Shown here piece after piece: positions 9,068 through 16,420 of a stretch of 64,000 bases of DNA. The stretch spans positions 1 through 64,000 of the forward strand of contig NZ_JBCEXH010000004.1 in NCBI RefSeq assembly GCF_038751955.1, written 5' to 3'. Position 1 is the stretch's first letter, and every line of letters begins with the position of its first letter. Under the pieces are notes generated by a model. That model was not told where the DNA came from, searched no databases, and was given only the letters and a program-made list of their open reading frames with translations. The DNA comes from Methanocalculus natronophilus (GTDB taxonomy: Archaea > Halobacteriota > Methanomicrobia > Methanomicrobiales > Methanocorpusculaceae). The position numbers and the translations under genes are program-made.

Positions 9068-9613
9068 ATGAACAATCCAACCATTTTTCTGGATACACCA
9101 ATCTTTTTCACCTGTGCTGAAGATACGCGATCAAGAACCACTCTTCAGCATGCCAGAAATGCAGGCTATTTAATTCAGACGTCCATATCGGTTCTAGGTG
9201 AAGCCTTCATCCAGATGCATGAGCACAAAAAAGCGCTTGATTATATCACCAGTATGAATCAGTTCCTCAATGACTGGAATGTCGCAGTCCACTTTCCAAA
9301 TGATTCTGTCCGGATACTCTGTTATACTATGGGAGAAGAAGAAGTTGACACCCGGATGATCCGTGAGCCGACCGATCGCACTCACCTCGCCTATTCGATG
9401 GCATATCATTCAGACTATTTTCTGACGTCCGACCGAAACCTGATCAGATACCGGATTCCATCCTCTCTCGAAGCAATCGGGTTTTCAAAACCCGCCTGCC
9501 TGCCACTTGAAGAATTCAAAAATGAGATGCTTATGAAGGTGCGTGACGTCTCATATGAATGGGATACAACAAGATACTCAAACCACGGAGAAGACGATAA
9601 GAATGACGCGTAA
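9068..9613 (+). CDS. PIN-domain ribonuclease (VapC-like toxin)
   Basis: 181 residues. The N-terminal FLDTPIFF contributes the first PIN aspartate (D9), SVLGEAF an acidic residue near position 46, and TDRTHLAYSMAYHSDYFLTSDRNL the remaining metal-binding aspartates. PIN toxins cleave RNA with Mg/Mn. An unusual C-terminal extension of about 35 residues follows the domain. The start is set by AGGAATTC just before ATG 9068. It sits between nucleotide-sugar genes, an insertion-like position. Confidence 0.75.
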   Translation: MNNPTIFLDTPIFFTCAEDTRSRTTLQHARNAGYLIQTSISVLGEAFIQMHEHKKALDYITSMNQFLNDWNVAVHFPNDSVRILCYTMGEEEVDTRMIREPTDRTHLAYSMAYHSDYFLTSDRNLIRYRIPSSLEAIGFSKPACLPLEEFKNEMLMKVRDVSYEWDTTRYSNHGEDDKNDA

Positions 9614-9652
9614 CAGTACTCTATCAGTCCCTGCACCGGGGGTTGTCTGCCC

Positions 9653-10528
9653 ATGACCATCACAAAAGCCGTCATCCCGGCAGCCGGCCTCGGCACCCGG
9701 TTCCTGCCGGTCACCAAATCAATGCCGAAAGAGATGCTCCCGATCATTGATGTTCCCGTGATCCATTATGTTGTCCAGGAGGCGCTTGCCTCAGGAATTG
9801 ACGATATCATCATCATCACCGGCCGGAGCAAGCGGGCGATAGAGGATTATTTTGATGATGCGCCGGAACTGGAGATGCATCTTGCAAAGAACCCAAAGAA
9901 TGCCAGCGTGCTGTCGATGGTTCGTGATATTTCAAAGCTTGCTGATATCCACTATGTCCGGCAGAAGGAGCCGCTTGGGCTTGGTGATGCGGTACTCAGG
10001 GCTGAGAAGCATATCAGCGGCGAGCCGTTTGCCGTTCTCCTTGGTGATGATATCATCAAGAACGATACCCCCTGTACGCAGCAGCTGATCGATACCTACA
10101 CCCGGTACCGCTGCTCGGTGCTGGCGGTTGAAGAGGTCTCTGATGCGATGGTCTCAAGTTATGGGATCATCAGGGGAAAGCCGCTTGAGGATTCGCTCTC
10201 GCTTCTGGAGGATATCATCGAGAAGCCGTCCCTTGCAGACGCCCCATCCCGGACGGGTGCGATCGGGCGGTACGTCTTCACGCCCGAGATCTTTGACTGC
10301 CTCCATGCAACCCGCCAGGGTGTGGGTGGGGAGATCCAGCTGACTGATGCGATCCGGCTTTTGAATGCCCGCCAGAATATCTATGCCTATGAGTTCTCGG
10401 GCAGGCGGTATGATACCGGGGATCGGATGGGCTACCTGGAGGCAATTCTTGATGTTGCACTTGAGCAGGACGATCTGCGGGGCGATCTGGTGGCATATAT
10501 GAAGGGGATTGTGGAGAGGTCGGAGTGA
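9653..10528 (+). CDS. galU: UTP-glucose-1-phosphate uridylyltransferase
   Basis: 291 residues, full length for GalU. It makes UDP-glucose from UTP and glucose-1-phosphate. The nucleotidyltransferase signature AVIPAAGLGTRFLPVTKSMPKEMLP is followed by the LLGDDII metal site and IEKP, and the GRYVFTPEIFDCL and GEIQLTDAI blocks match the GalU/RmlA superfamily. It provides the substrate for the UDP-glucose dehydrogenase encoded about 0.9 kb upstream on the same strand. Confidence 0.93.
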   Translation: MTITKAVIPAAGLGTRFLPVTKSMPKEMLPIIDVPVIHYVVQEALASGIDDIIIITGRSKRAIEDYFDDAPELEMHLAKNPKNASVLSMVRDISKLADIHYVRQKEPLGLGDAVLRAEKHISGEPFAVLLGDDIIKNDTPCTQQLIDTYTRYRCSVLAVEEVSDAMVSSYGIIRGKPLEDSLSLLEDIIEKPSLADAPSRTGAIGRYVFTPEIFDCLHATRQGVGGEIQLTDAIRLLNARQNIYAYEFSGRRYDTGDRMGYLEAILDVALEQDDLRGDLVAYMKGIVERSE

Positions 10529-10568
10529 GTCTCCGGGCTCCTGTTATCCAGGTGGTATGAATGCTTTA

Positions 10569-10859
10569 TTAAATATGCCCATTTCTTCGGTGTGCCTTTT
10601 CGATAGACATGATATGAGTGATATAGACGGTTTTCTCATCTGGATCGATGGTATAGATCACAGTGAACGAGCGTGCGATATGGAGACGGTATGATTCCCG
10701 TTTCTTATGTGTACGAAGCTTTTCTTTGTCTCCATCCTGACCCGGATATGGATTATTCTGTAAAATTTTCAGCTTGTCTTTGATAATCCGTTGATCTTTT
10801 ATATCAAGCGAATTGAGAAACTCAAGCCCTCGTTTGTCCACCATAAGGTGGAATGTCAA
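10569..10859 (-). CDS. RelE/ParE-family toxin
   Basis: 96 residues with the RelE/ParE fold pattern: an N-terminal strand, two helices with LDIKDQRIIKDKLKIL, then SYRLHIARSFTVIYTID and a VYITHI strand. The likely start is TTG 10859, which overlaps the stop of the upstream antitoxin frame (TTGA), typical translational coupling; an ATG five codons later is the alternative. Its antitoxin gene is frameshifted in this sequence. Confidence 0.75.
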   Translation of the reverse strand: MTFHLMVDKRGLEFLNSLDIKDQRIIKDKLKILQNNPYPGQDGDKEKLRTHKKRESYRLHIARSFTVIYTIDPDEKTVYITHIMSIEKAHRRNGHI

Positions 10860-11042
10860 AGCTCTAACTCCATGAATTCATTGCGAGCCATTACCTCTTC
10901 GATATCATCCGCGAGGCGCTCTTTTTTTTATTCTATCTACCAGTCGCGCAAGCGTCTCGTCGAGCGTCTCGTTCGTGAGTCTGAGATCCAGAATCTCGTT
11001 ATAGGTCTTTTTTGAGACGGGAATAATCTCCGTAGCCGACAT
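10856..11042 (-). pseudogene. Antitoxin of the RelE pair, frameshifted at an A8 run
   Basis: From ATG 11042 the minus strand encodes about 40 residues (MSATEIIPVSKKTYNEIL.., LTNETLDETLARLVDRIKK), typical of short archaeal antitoxins. It then hits an 8-A run (10922-10929) after which the frame stops within a few codons. Removing one A restores ..ERLADDIEEVMARNEFMELEL ending exactly at the toxin start. Either an inactivating indel, a homopolymer sequencing error, or a slippage site is possible. See findings. Confidence 0.7.
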
Positions 11043-11194
11043 TAATTTCTATTATATGCTGATCATAGATATAATTTCTTTCACCGGGATGAGAAGAAAC
11101 AAGACCCTATCGTCAACGCTTGTCTCCGCGGACCCGGATATAAGGGTGGAATTATCATCTGATTATGGGATCATGGTACATCCGCCCTTTCAGG

Positions 11195-11400
11195 GTGAGC
11201 ACCTCCGAACCCCCTTTCCGGTCTCCAGTAATGGCGATCCTCGTGGTCACCGAACGGGGCTAATAGCCCCGCCGAGAGGATTGCAGCGCTCCTGCGCTCA
11301 TGAGGTTGTACTGGGTCTCCATGAGATACAGAGGAAAGCTGGAGATACCTGATTTCTGTCCTTCCCTGCATAAAATGAATGGTTGACGCGCCCTGCCGCT
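11195..11400. repeat. Dispersed repeat A, copy 1
   Basis: Shares an extended core with 14376-14544 and 16155-16275. Common features are GGTCACCGAACGGGGC, a hairpin CGGGGCTNNNAGCCCCG, GCCGAGARGAT, CAGCGCT..GCGCTCAT and, in copies 1 and 2, AGGTTGNACTG..TCTCC and GTTGACGCGCCCTGCCG. No reading frame is conserved between copies. The element is about 120-200 bp, structured and non-coding, located between TA genes. Confidence 0.7.
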
Positions 11401-11499
11401 CCCTTATGAAAAGAAACCAGTAAGGAAACGACGAAGTCACTGCGTGAAACCTGGTATCTTCCTTCTGCAATTCAACCAGGTGGTGTTGTGGACGGTGGT

Positions 11500-11541
11500 G
11501 CAGGAAGCCCTGCCCTTTAGCCGTGGGGAGTTTACCCTGAC
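11500..11541 (+). other. Orphan IS605/IS1341-type right-end-like hairpin (possible omega-RNA 3' relic)
   Basis: The stretch AGGAAGCCC..CTTTAG..GTGGGGAG has the form of the hairpin that ends many archaeal TnpB (IS605/IS1341) elements, where it lies downstream of tnpB and forms the 3' part of the guide RNA scaffold. No tnpB lies immediately upstream here; a truncated tnpB is 13 kb away at 24748. The stem has mismatches, so it looks decayed. Recognition is by pattern memory, not alignment. Confidence 0.45.
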
Positions 11542-11570
11542 AACTCTCCTATTCCTTATGGTCTAGCGGA

Positions 11571-11603
11571 ATACCTATGTCTCTTCAGGTATACTTTAGT
11601 ATA
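11571..11603 (+). promoter_or_regulatory. Palindromic operator/promoter of TA pair 1
   Basis: ATACCT at 11571-11576 and AGGTAT at 11587-11592 form an inverted repeat with a 10-base spacer. It is followed at once by TATACTTTAGTATA, itself palindromic, which runs into the antitoxin ATG at 11603. The same arrangement is conserved at 23951-23983 before the paralogous pair although most flanking sequence differs. This suggests autoregulation by the antitoxin or complex and a very short or absent leader. Confidence 0.6.
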
Positions 11604-11839
11604 TGGCAGGAGAAGTAACCACCATCAAGATTACTCCAGGTGTGAAACAAAGACTTGATAGGTTGAGGCGATATCCCCGTGAGTCTTATAACGAGATAAT
11701 CTCACGGCTTACCACGGAAAAAGAAGAAGAGGGAATAACTGAAGAAGATATTTTGGATATTGAGGAAGCGCTTGAGGATATCAAGGCAGGCCGGGTCTAT
11801 TCGACTGCCCAGCTCAAACAGAAACTCGGTCTTGATTGA
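11603..11839 (+). CDS. Antitoxin of RelE-type pair 1
   Basis: 78 residues. The N-terminal TTIKITPGVKQRLDRL is a ribbon-helix-helix-like DNA-binding segment; the acidic helix EDILDIEEALEDIKAGRVYS and STAQLKQKLGL resemble toxin-wrapping tails of RelB/VapB-type antitoxins. The stop abuts the toxin ATG (11840) with no spacer. A close paralogue lies at 23983-24219, differing at only about ten positions. Confidence 0.8.
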   Translation: MAGEVTTIKITPGVKQRLDRLRRYPRESYNEIISRLTTEKEEEGITEEDILDIEEALEDIKAGRVYSTAQLKQKLGLD

Positions 11840-12100
11840 ATGGGATACACCATTATCTGGACTGATAAATCCAGGAAAAACCTTGAGAAATTACAAAAAG
11901 ATACCGCAGCCAGGATAATCGAGCGTGTCGACGCCATTGGTGACGATCCATTTCAGCACATTGACCGGTTGGCGGGTTCAGCCTGGTATACATATCGGGT
12001 GGGCAAATACCGGGTTATTCTTGATATAAAACGAAATACGTTGATAATATATGTAATCAAAGTCGGTCCAGGGAAAGTTGTCTACAGAAATCTGGAATAA
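11840..12100 (+). CDS. RelE-family toxin of pair 1
   Basis: 86 residues with the canonical RelE core: YTIIWTDKSRKNLEKL, helix AARIIERVDAI, DDPFQHIDRLAGS, then YRVGKYRVILDI and a final strand. RelE toxins act as ribosome-dependent mRNA endonucleases. Translation is probably coupled to the antitoxin gene, which ends directly before it. A paralogue sits at 24220-24480. Confidence 0.87.
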   Translation: MGYTIIWTDKSRKNLEKLQKDTAARIIERVDAIGDDPFQHIDRLAGSAWYTYRVGKYRVILDIKRNTLIIYVIKVGPGKVVYRNLE

Positions 12101-12221
12101 TGTGATTTGCCATTTGGAAGCCAAAGAGGGAATATAAAGAGAAGGCAACTCCGAGTCATCATAAATTCAATTCTATCTCCAAATCGTGTGATAACAATAT
12201 CGTTGACAGAAGATAACGACC

Positions 12222-12398
12222 ATGAAAGTGATCATCGATAAAGAGGCTGATGCCCCTATTAAGGATTCAGAAGAGATCAAGCCGGGTGTCATCCTCGATT
12301 ACGATGACGAGAATAACCTGGTTGGAATTGAGATCCTCAATATCTCCAGGCGTGTGCCTTCTACCGTATTGACTTCGGTTCAGCTGGAGACTGCATGA
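12222..12398 (+). CDS. DUF2283-family small protein
   Basis: 58 residues from ATG 12222. The segment SEEIKPGVILDYDDENNLVG followed by IEILN is diagnostic of DUF2283, a short protein commonly encoded beside HicB/RelE-type TA modules. Compared with typical members, about seven residues after EADA (normally LYIRLS-like) are missing, so it may be an internally deleted, non-functional copy. No partner gene is adjacent on this strand. Confidence 0.65.
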   Translation: MKVIIDKEADAPIKDSEEIKPGVILDYDDENNLVGIEILNISRRVPSTVLTSVQLETA

Positions 12399-12529
12399 TC
12401 TCATTTCGGGTTGGATCACTTAATACCAGGAACTCCAAAACGTAGAGACTAATTTCGGCCGGGAGAGGAACCCGGCATCTTATTCCGCAGTGGTGTAGGG
12501 ATTTGGGATCGAAAGACGAATTATCCAAA

Positions 12530-12979
12530 TCAATCTGCATTTGTGTTGAGGTATTCTATAATGGCCTGTTTGAAGAGAGCAAAGTCTCCAAGGTTTTCCT
12601 GCAGGATTGTAAATGCAATCTCATCGTTTATCCGGCCATATCTGTGAACCACCAGATTGCGAAAACCCTTCATTGTCCTGAGTTTTTCATACATTTCAGA
12701 CCTGATGATTCCATGTGTCACGAGGTGGATGATACTATCCTCATCCTCGCCTGGAATCCCAAGCTTCAGATCCGCATTCAGGATTGCGCAGATGTCGAAG
12801 ACATTTTCAATTGCATATTCGATTCGTTTGTAGATCCCATCCTTCAAGAGGCCCATATCAAGGAACTCTTCAAACGATTCCGGCAGATGTTTCTTCACCA
12901 GCAGGACGCTCTCCTCCATTTCGATAAGCTTTGTCCGGATCAGTGTGTCCCTGACTACACCACTCATGCCGCCCCTCAT
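12530..12979 (-). CDS. hepT: HepT-type toxin (DUF86/HEPN ribonuclease)
   Basis: 149 residues, mostly helical. The HEPN active-site motif Rx4HxY is present as RNLVVHRY near the C-terminus. HepT toxins cleave RNA and are controlled by the MntA nucleotidyltransferase, which adds AMP groups near the HxY tyrosine. The gene overlaps the upstream mntA by 4 bases (ATGA), so they form one operon. Length and motif are intact, so the module is probably functional. Confidence 0.85.
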   Translation of the reverse strand: MRGGMSGVVRDTLIRTKLIEMEESVLLVKKHLPESFEEFLDMGLLKDGIYKRIEYAIENVFDICAILNADLKLGIPGEDEDSIIHLVTHGIIRSEMYEKLRTMKGFRNLVVHRYGRINDEIAFTILQENLGDFALFKQAIIEYLNTNAD

Positions 12980-13410
12980 ACCATCGCCTCTTTTCCGATA
13001 TAGTCGTAGAAACGGTGTTTGAACCTATCAAATTCCCTGATCGTCCGGTATGCAACATCATACGCAAAACGCAAATCCTTTGCATAGAGCAGACGGCCCC
13101 GGATGACCTCAATTCTGATGTAGAGCGGGAGATGTGAAAAAATCTGGATATCAATACGGAAATCTGATAATTCTTTTATGCATGCAAACCGGAATCGTTC
13201 AGCCTCAGTTGTATCGCCATCATACCAGAGACAGAGATCGACATCCGAATTTGCCCGTGCCTGCCCCGCTGCAACAGATCCATAGAGGAAGATGAAACAG
13301 ACGCGATCAAAGCCATCGATAGCTTTGATACGCTTCAGGGCTTTGTCTGCAAGGTCTTCTGTGGGGGGCATGCAGGATCTCATATGTACGTAATGGGTGT
13401 TCATCATCAT
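12976..13410 (-). CDS. mntA: MntA-type nucleotidyltransferase antitoxin
   Basis: 144 residues. The minimal nucleotidyltransferase signature GS-x10-DxD is seen as GSVAAGQARANSDVDL, with a later DIQIFS strand supplying the third acidic residue. The family neutralises HepT by adenylylating it. Several Met codons lie in the first 14 residues and the exact start is uncertain; the conserved domain begins near residue 20. Translationally coupled to hepT by a 4-base overlap. Confidence 0.85.
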   Translation of the reverse strand: MMMNTHYVHMRSCMPPTEDLADKALKRIKAIDGFDRVCFIFLYGSVAAGQARANSDVDLCLWYDGDTTEAERFRFACIKELSDFRIDIQIFSHLPLYIRIEVIRGRLLYAKDLRFAYDVAYRTIREFDRFKHRFYDYIGKEAMV

Positions 13411-13453
13411 ATGTATTATGACAGGTCAGCACAATAAACCATAAAGCGATGAA

Positions 13454-13657
13454 ATGAAACAACCAGAGATAACTGATGTTTTGCCCCTCCAACACGAAAT
13501 TGAACGAATCATCGATTCCCTGCTCATTGGAGAAGTTGAGCTGGAGGATGATGAAATCCTCCTCATTTCAACGTATCAGGATCGGAAGAAGAACGGAGCT
13601 CTGATCCTCCATGAACTAGAGAGTATTTCCGTAGACGCCACCAACTGCACCTGGTAA
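13454..13657 (+). CDS. Small acidic protein of unknown function
   Basis: 67 residues, helical and acidic (EIERIIDSLLIGEVELEDDEI). It begins 44 bases from the divergent mntA and ends 77 bases before vapB. Size and position would suit an orphan antitoxin, but no toxin partner is adjacent and I do not recognise the family. Confidence 0.4.
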   Translation: MKQPEITDVLPLQHEIERIIDSLLIGEVELEDDEILLISTYQDRKKNGALILHELESISVDATNCTW

Positions 13658-13734
13658 CGATCGAAGATGCGGGTTAAATTTATACGTATATGAAACCACT
13701 TTTGTGTAACCAAATGTGTGGTGGTATGTGTACT

Positions 13735-13935
13735 ATGGGGACAAATCTTGCGCTCGATGATCATCTCATTGCTGAGGCCCAGGCAATCGGGGGAGCCCGC
13801 ACGAAGAAAGCCGCGGTTACTGAAGCTCTTGAGGAATATATTCGGAGAAGAAAACAGGTACGGATCACGGAACTCTTTGGAAAGATAGAGTATGATCCAG
13901 AGTATGACTATAAAAAACACCGTCTGCGAAGATGA
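13735..13935 (+). CDS. vapB: VapB-type antitoxin
   Basis: 66 residues from ATG 13735, preceded by GGTGG at suitable distance; the upstream in-frame ATGs add only a non-conserved Cys-rich tail. TNLALDDHLIAEAQAIGGARTKKAAVTEALEEYIRRR is the classic ribbon-helix-helix of VapB (Arc/MetJ fold). The C-terminal tail wraps the toxin. It overlaps vapC by 4 bases (ATGA). A TATACGTATA-like sequence about 50 bases upstream is a candidate promoter/operator. Confidence 0.85.
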   Translation: MGTNLALDDHLIAEAQAIGGARTKKAAVTEALEEYIRRRKQVRITELFGKIEYDPEYDYKKHRLRR

Positions 13936-14342
13936 AAGTCCTTGTTGATACCTCAATCTGGTCTCTTGCGCTCAGGAGAAGAGGTGTTCTGTCAGAGGAT
14001 GAAAAAGTACTGGTCAGTGTATTGATCGATCTGATCGATGATGCACGGGTTGTTATGATCGGTCCAATCAGGCAGGAATTACTCTCAGGGGTCTCATCAA
14101 TGTCACAGTTCAATGAACTCACAGAGCATCTGCAATCCTTTGAAGACCTGCCCCTTTACCGTGAGTACTATGAGAGGGCCGCTGACTTTTTTAACATCTG
14201 CAGACGATCCGGTGTTCAGGGTTCACATATTGACTTTTTAATCTGTGCAGTGGCAGTTGAAGCAGATCTGCAGATTTATACCTCAGATCGTGACTTTATT
14301 CTGTATGCAAAGCACCTGCCTATCCGTTTATATGGGACATAA
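13932..14342 (+). CDS. vapC: VapC-type PIN toxin
   Basis: 136 residues with all PIN acidic residues: VDTSIW (D6), the IRQELLSG glutamate, HIDFLICAVA and the YTSDRDF aspartates. The enzyme is an Mg-dependent RNase that usually targets tRNA or rRNA. Translationally coupled to vapB by the ATGA overlap. Length and motifs are intact. Confidence 0.9.
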   Translation: MKVLVDTSIWSLALRRRGVLSEDEKVLVSVLIDLIDDARVVMIGPIRQELLSGVSSMSQFNELTEHLQSFEDLPLYREYYERAADFFNICRRSGVQGSHIDFLICAVAVEADLQIYTSDRDFILYAKHLPIRLYGT

Positions 14343-14375
14343 CCGAATAACTCCTTATTCACTGCGGCCTTCAGG

Positions 14376-14544
14376 GGGGCACTGCTATCCTCCTTCTGGT
14401 CTCCGGTGAGGGCGGCCTTGCGGTCACCAAGCGGGGCTTTCCGCCCCGCCGGGAAGATATCTGCGCTCTTGCACTCATGAGGTTGCACTGTTTCTCCTTC
14501 AGATGCAGAATATCGATAGTTGACGCGCCCTGCCGATCCCATTT
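14376..14544. repeat. Dispersed repeat A, copy 2
   Basis: Same core as 11195-11400: GGTCACCAAGCGGGGC, GCGGGGC..GCCCCGC stem, GAAGATATCTGCGCT, CTCATGAGGTTG and GTTGACGCGCCCTGCCG. It joins directly to repeat B copy 1. No conserved frame. With B it fills the gap between vapC and the next PIN pair. Confidence 0.7.
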
Positions 14545-14785
14545 GAGAAGAGGAGCACCGCCTGCCTGCAATCGCTGGCGTACTACTCCATGCACTGCGA
14601 CTCCATGGGCTTACCCATTACCCGCATCAGGCGCCAGCGCTCCCCGCGATTGCCCTGACCCCCCTGCTATCCTTACTCCCCCCTTCAAGTGAAGGGGGGG
14701 CAGGGGGGATTGCCGGGGTGATGTCAATGGCACAGTCTGACAGATATCAAAGAGAGAGGGAGGCTGCCTGTAAGCGCTTGTCTAA
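14545..14785. repeat. Dispersed repeat B, copy 1
   Basis: About 240 bp also present at 15864-16105. A ~73-base central segment is almost identical between copies and contains the hairpin at 14678-14700 (CCCCCCTTC, AAGT loop, GAAGGGGGG), flanked by a second, nested pair GATTGCCC..CCCCCCTGC / GCAGGGGGGATTGCC. Both copies also share CTCCATGGGCTTACCCATT, CAGGCGCCAGCGCTCCCC and GCCTGTAAGCGCTTGTCT. Confidence 0.75.
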
Positions 14786-14851
14786 TGTGGTCTTTCGGGA
14801 AAAGAAAAGATCTGTCTTTAGAAGACAATATCTAACTGGTTTTTATACGCA

Positions 14852-15061
14852 TCAAGTTTTTTGACTTTTTGCACTATGGGCAATGACATCCGCTATATAT
14901 TTTTCCGGATCTGATTCCAGCCACCGTTTCCTATCTTTTGTGTAATCACCGGCACCAGGATCATATATCTGGAGGAAACGAACTGCATCAACCGGACCAA
15001 GAATTTGTACCAGTGCATCAATTCCCTGCTTATGAATTTCATTCAATGTTTTAGTCTGCAT
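14852..15061 (-). CDS. PIN-associated small protein (putative antitoxin)
   Basis: 69 residues. TLNEIHKQGIDALVQILGPVDAVRFLQIYDPGAGDYTKDR is a pattern I recognise from short proteins encoded next to PIN-domain genes. It overlaps the end of the PIN gene by 11 bases in another frame. It is intact although the toxin gene carries a nonsense codon. Confidence 0.65.
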   Translation of the reverse strand: MQTKTLNEIHKQGIDALVQILGPVDAVRFLQIYDPGAGDYTKDRKRWLESDPEKYIADVIAHSAKSQKT

Positions 15062-15500
15062 ATCTGCTCACCTCCATGAGCCATTCAACCGGATTTATAA
15101 CTTTAAGAGATATCTTATCCTTGTTGCTCTTAATAATTTTTATAAGTGCGTCATCTGTTGTAAGCATAATAGCACCAATGGATTCAGCACATGCAAGATG
15201 CAGAGCATCCGCAGAATCGACACCCAATCCTACAAACGAAAAGTATCGCTCTGAGATCGTTTTTGTGATGTGAACATGCTCGGTTGCTATAGCCGCAAGT
15301 TGCTCTACTTTTCTCTTTAATGTCATGTCAGGAATTCGTGAGATCTCATATCGAATCGCATCACTTGTTACCAAGGATTAGTCAGATGTTGTACATCGTA
15401 TCAGGATCTCTTTAATCGCCTCAGACTCAAGGTGAATACGATTCATTGCCTGGTTATCGAATGGTCGGCATAAGCAGCATACATCAAGATACATTTTCAC
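15051..15500 (-). pseudogene. PIN-domain toxin with in-frame TAA
   Basis: From GTG 15500 (GGAGGGG ribosome site; ATG at 15494 also possible) the frame encodes KMYLDVCCLCRPFDNQ, the normal PIN start with its first aspartate, then ..EAIKEILI and a TAA. It continues in the same frame with SLVTSDAIRYEISRIPD and the rest of the domain (DSADALHLACAESIGAIMLTTDDALI). A single nonsense codon therefore splits an otherwise complete ~148-residue protein. TAA is not the pyrrolysine codon, so readthrough is not expected. Re-initiation at TTG 15374 would give a protein lacking the first aspartate. Confidence 0.75.
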
Positions 15501-15575
15501 GATACCCCTCCAGATTCTCCATAAATAGCTATTGAGTGTAAGCTAGAAGTTCCTCGCTGGAATAATCCAATCATA

Positions 15576-15738
15576 CTACATATTCGGGATTGGATATAGA
15601 TTAATGGCTACATACGTCTCTCTCGCTCTTGGCTTCGGATCTAATGGGATACTATCACATGCAAACGCAATGAGCTGGAGTTCAATTGCTTTTGTGTTTT
15701 TCTTTTCCTCATCTTCAGTCTTACGATCATAGCAGCAG
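15576..15738 (-). pseudogene. C-terminal remnant of a HicB-like antitoxin
   Basis: The minus strand reads KTEDEEKKNTKAIELQLIAF..DSIPLDP..RETYVAINL then a stop. This matches the C-terminal half of HicB-type antitoxins (KTEEEA..NI.EAIELHL..., DGIPLP, ETYVAVNL). The N-terminal half cannot be followed in this frame, and no hicA is adjacent. Recognition is by motif only. Confidence 0.45.
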
Positions 15739-15863
15739 AAAGCCCACTACTATTGTCCTGGGAGTGTGTCAAGAGCCTATTGTGTTCCTTTATTGCCATT
15801 TCAATTGGTGTTGAAAAATGAATTGCACCTGAAACAAATTACCGCTCCCTACCGTGCCCCCAC
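15739..15863. other. Non-coding spacer in the TA island
   Basis: Between the HicB remnant and repeat B copy 2 I see no supported gene, RNA or repeat. Together with both repeats and the stretch to the epimerase start at 16421, this makes about 0.7 kb without protein-coding content. Confidence 0.4.
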
Positions 15864-16105
15864 GAAAAGGAGAACGCACCCCGGCCTGCAATCGCCATAG
15901 TACTAATTTCTGTACCGCGCCTCCATGGGCTTACCCATTGCCCGCACCAGGCGCCAGCGCTCCCCCCGATTGCCCGGACCCCCCTGCTATCCTTACTCCC
16001 CCCTTCAAGTGAAGGGGGGGCAGGGGGGATTGCCTAAGGGAGGAGTGTCACAGGACTGCAGATGCGAATTAGAGATGGAAGCTGCCTGTAAGCGCTTGTC
16101 TGATG
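15864..16105. repeat. Dispersed repeat B, copy 2
   Basis: Second copy of the 14545-14785 unit, with the same hairpin at 15998-16020 and only two mismatches over the central ~73 bases; the outer parts are more diverged. Here B precedes A, whereas at 14.4 kb A precedes B, so the two units are independently placed rather than one fixed composite. Confidence 0.75.
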
Positions 16106-16154
16106 GAAAGGTGATCTGCCGGGACTGGTGACTGAGTGAGGCTTGACTCCTCGC

Positions 16155-16275
16155 TCCTCCGGGGGGCACCGCCTACCCCCTCCGGTTCTTGGAGTGGGCG
16201 ACCTGTCGGTCACCGAACGGGGCTACCCGCCCCGCCGAGAAGATATCAGCGCTTCGCGCTCATAGCGGTTGATCG
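16155..16275. repeat. Dispersed repeat A, copy 3
   Basis: Core GGTCACCGAACGGGGCTA, stem CGGGGCTACCCGCCCCG, GCCGAGAAGATATCAGCGCTTCGCGCTCAT. It lacks the GTTGACGCGCCCTGCCG tail of copies 1 and 2. It lies about 145 bases before an epimerase gene. Confidence 0.65.
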
Positions 16276-16420
16276 GGTGTTTCAGTTCATGGGCTATGTT
16301 CTTGGTGCTTGAGGCTTCTGGCATGAGATTGACCTATGAAACCTCAGGAGAATCAGAAGAATAACCTGCGACGAAACTGAAAAGAAAGATATGGGGGCAG
16401 GGATATAGGTGCATATACGC

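Noticed and set aside
15051-15500. Recoded amino acid at the internal stop of the PIN gene
   Set aside because: The codon is TAA; pyrrolysine uses TAG and selenocysteine TGA, so a nonsense mutation is the simpler reading.
14678-16020. CRISPR-like repeats
   Set aside because: The identical hairpin cores occur only twice, 1.3 kb apart, within longer repeats and without spacers of regular size.
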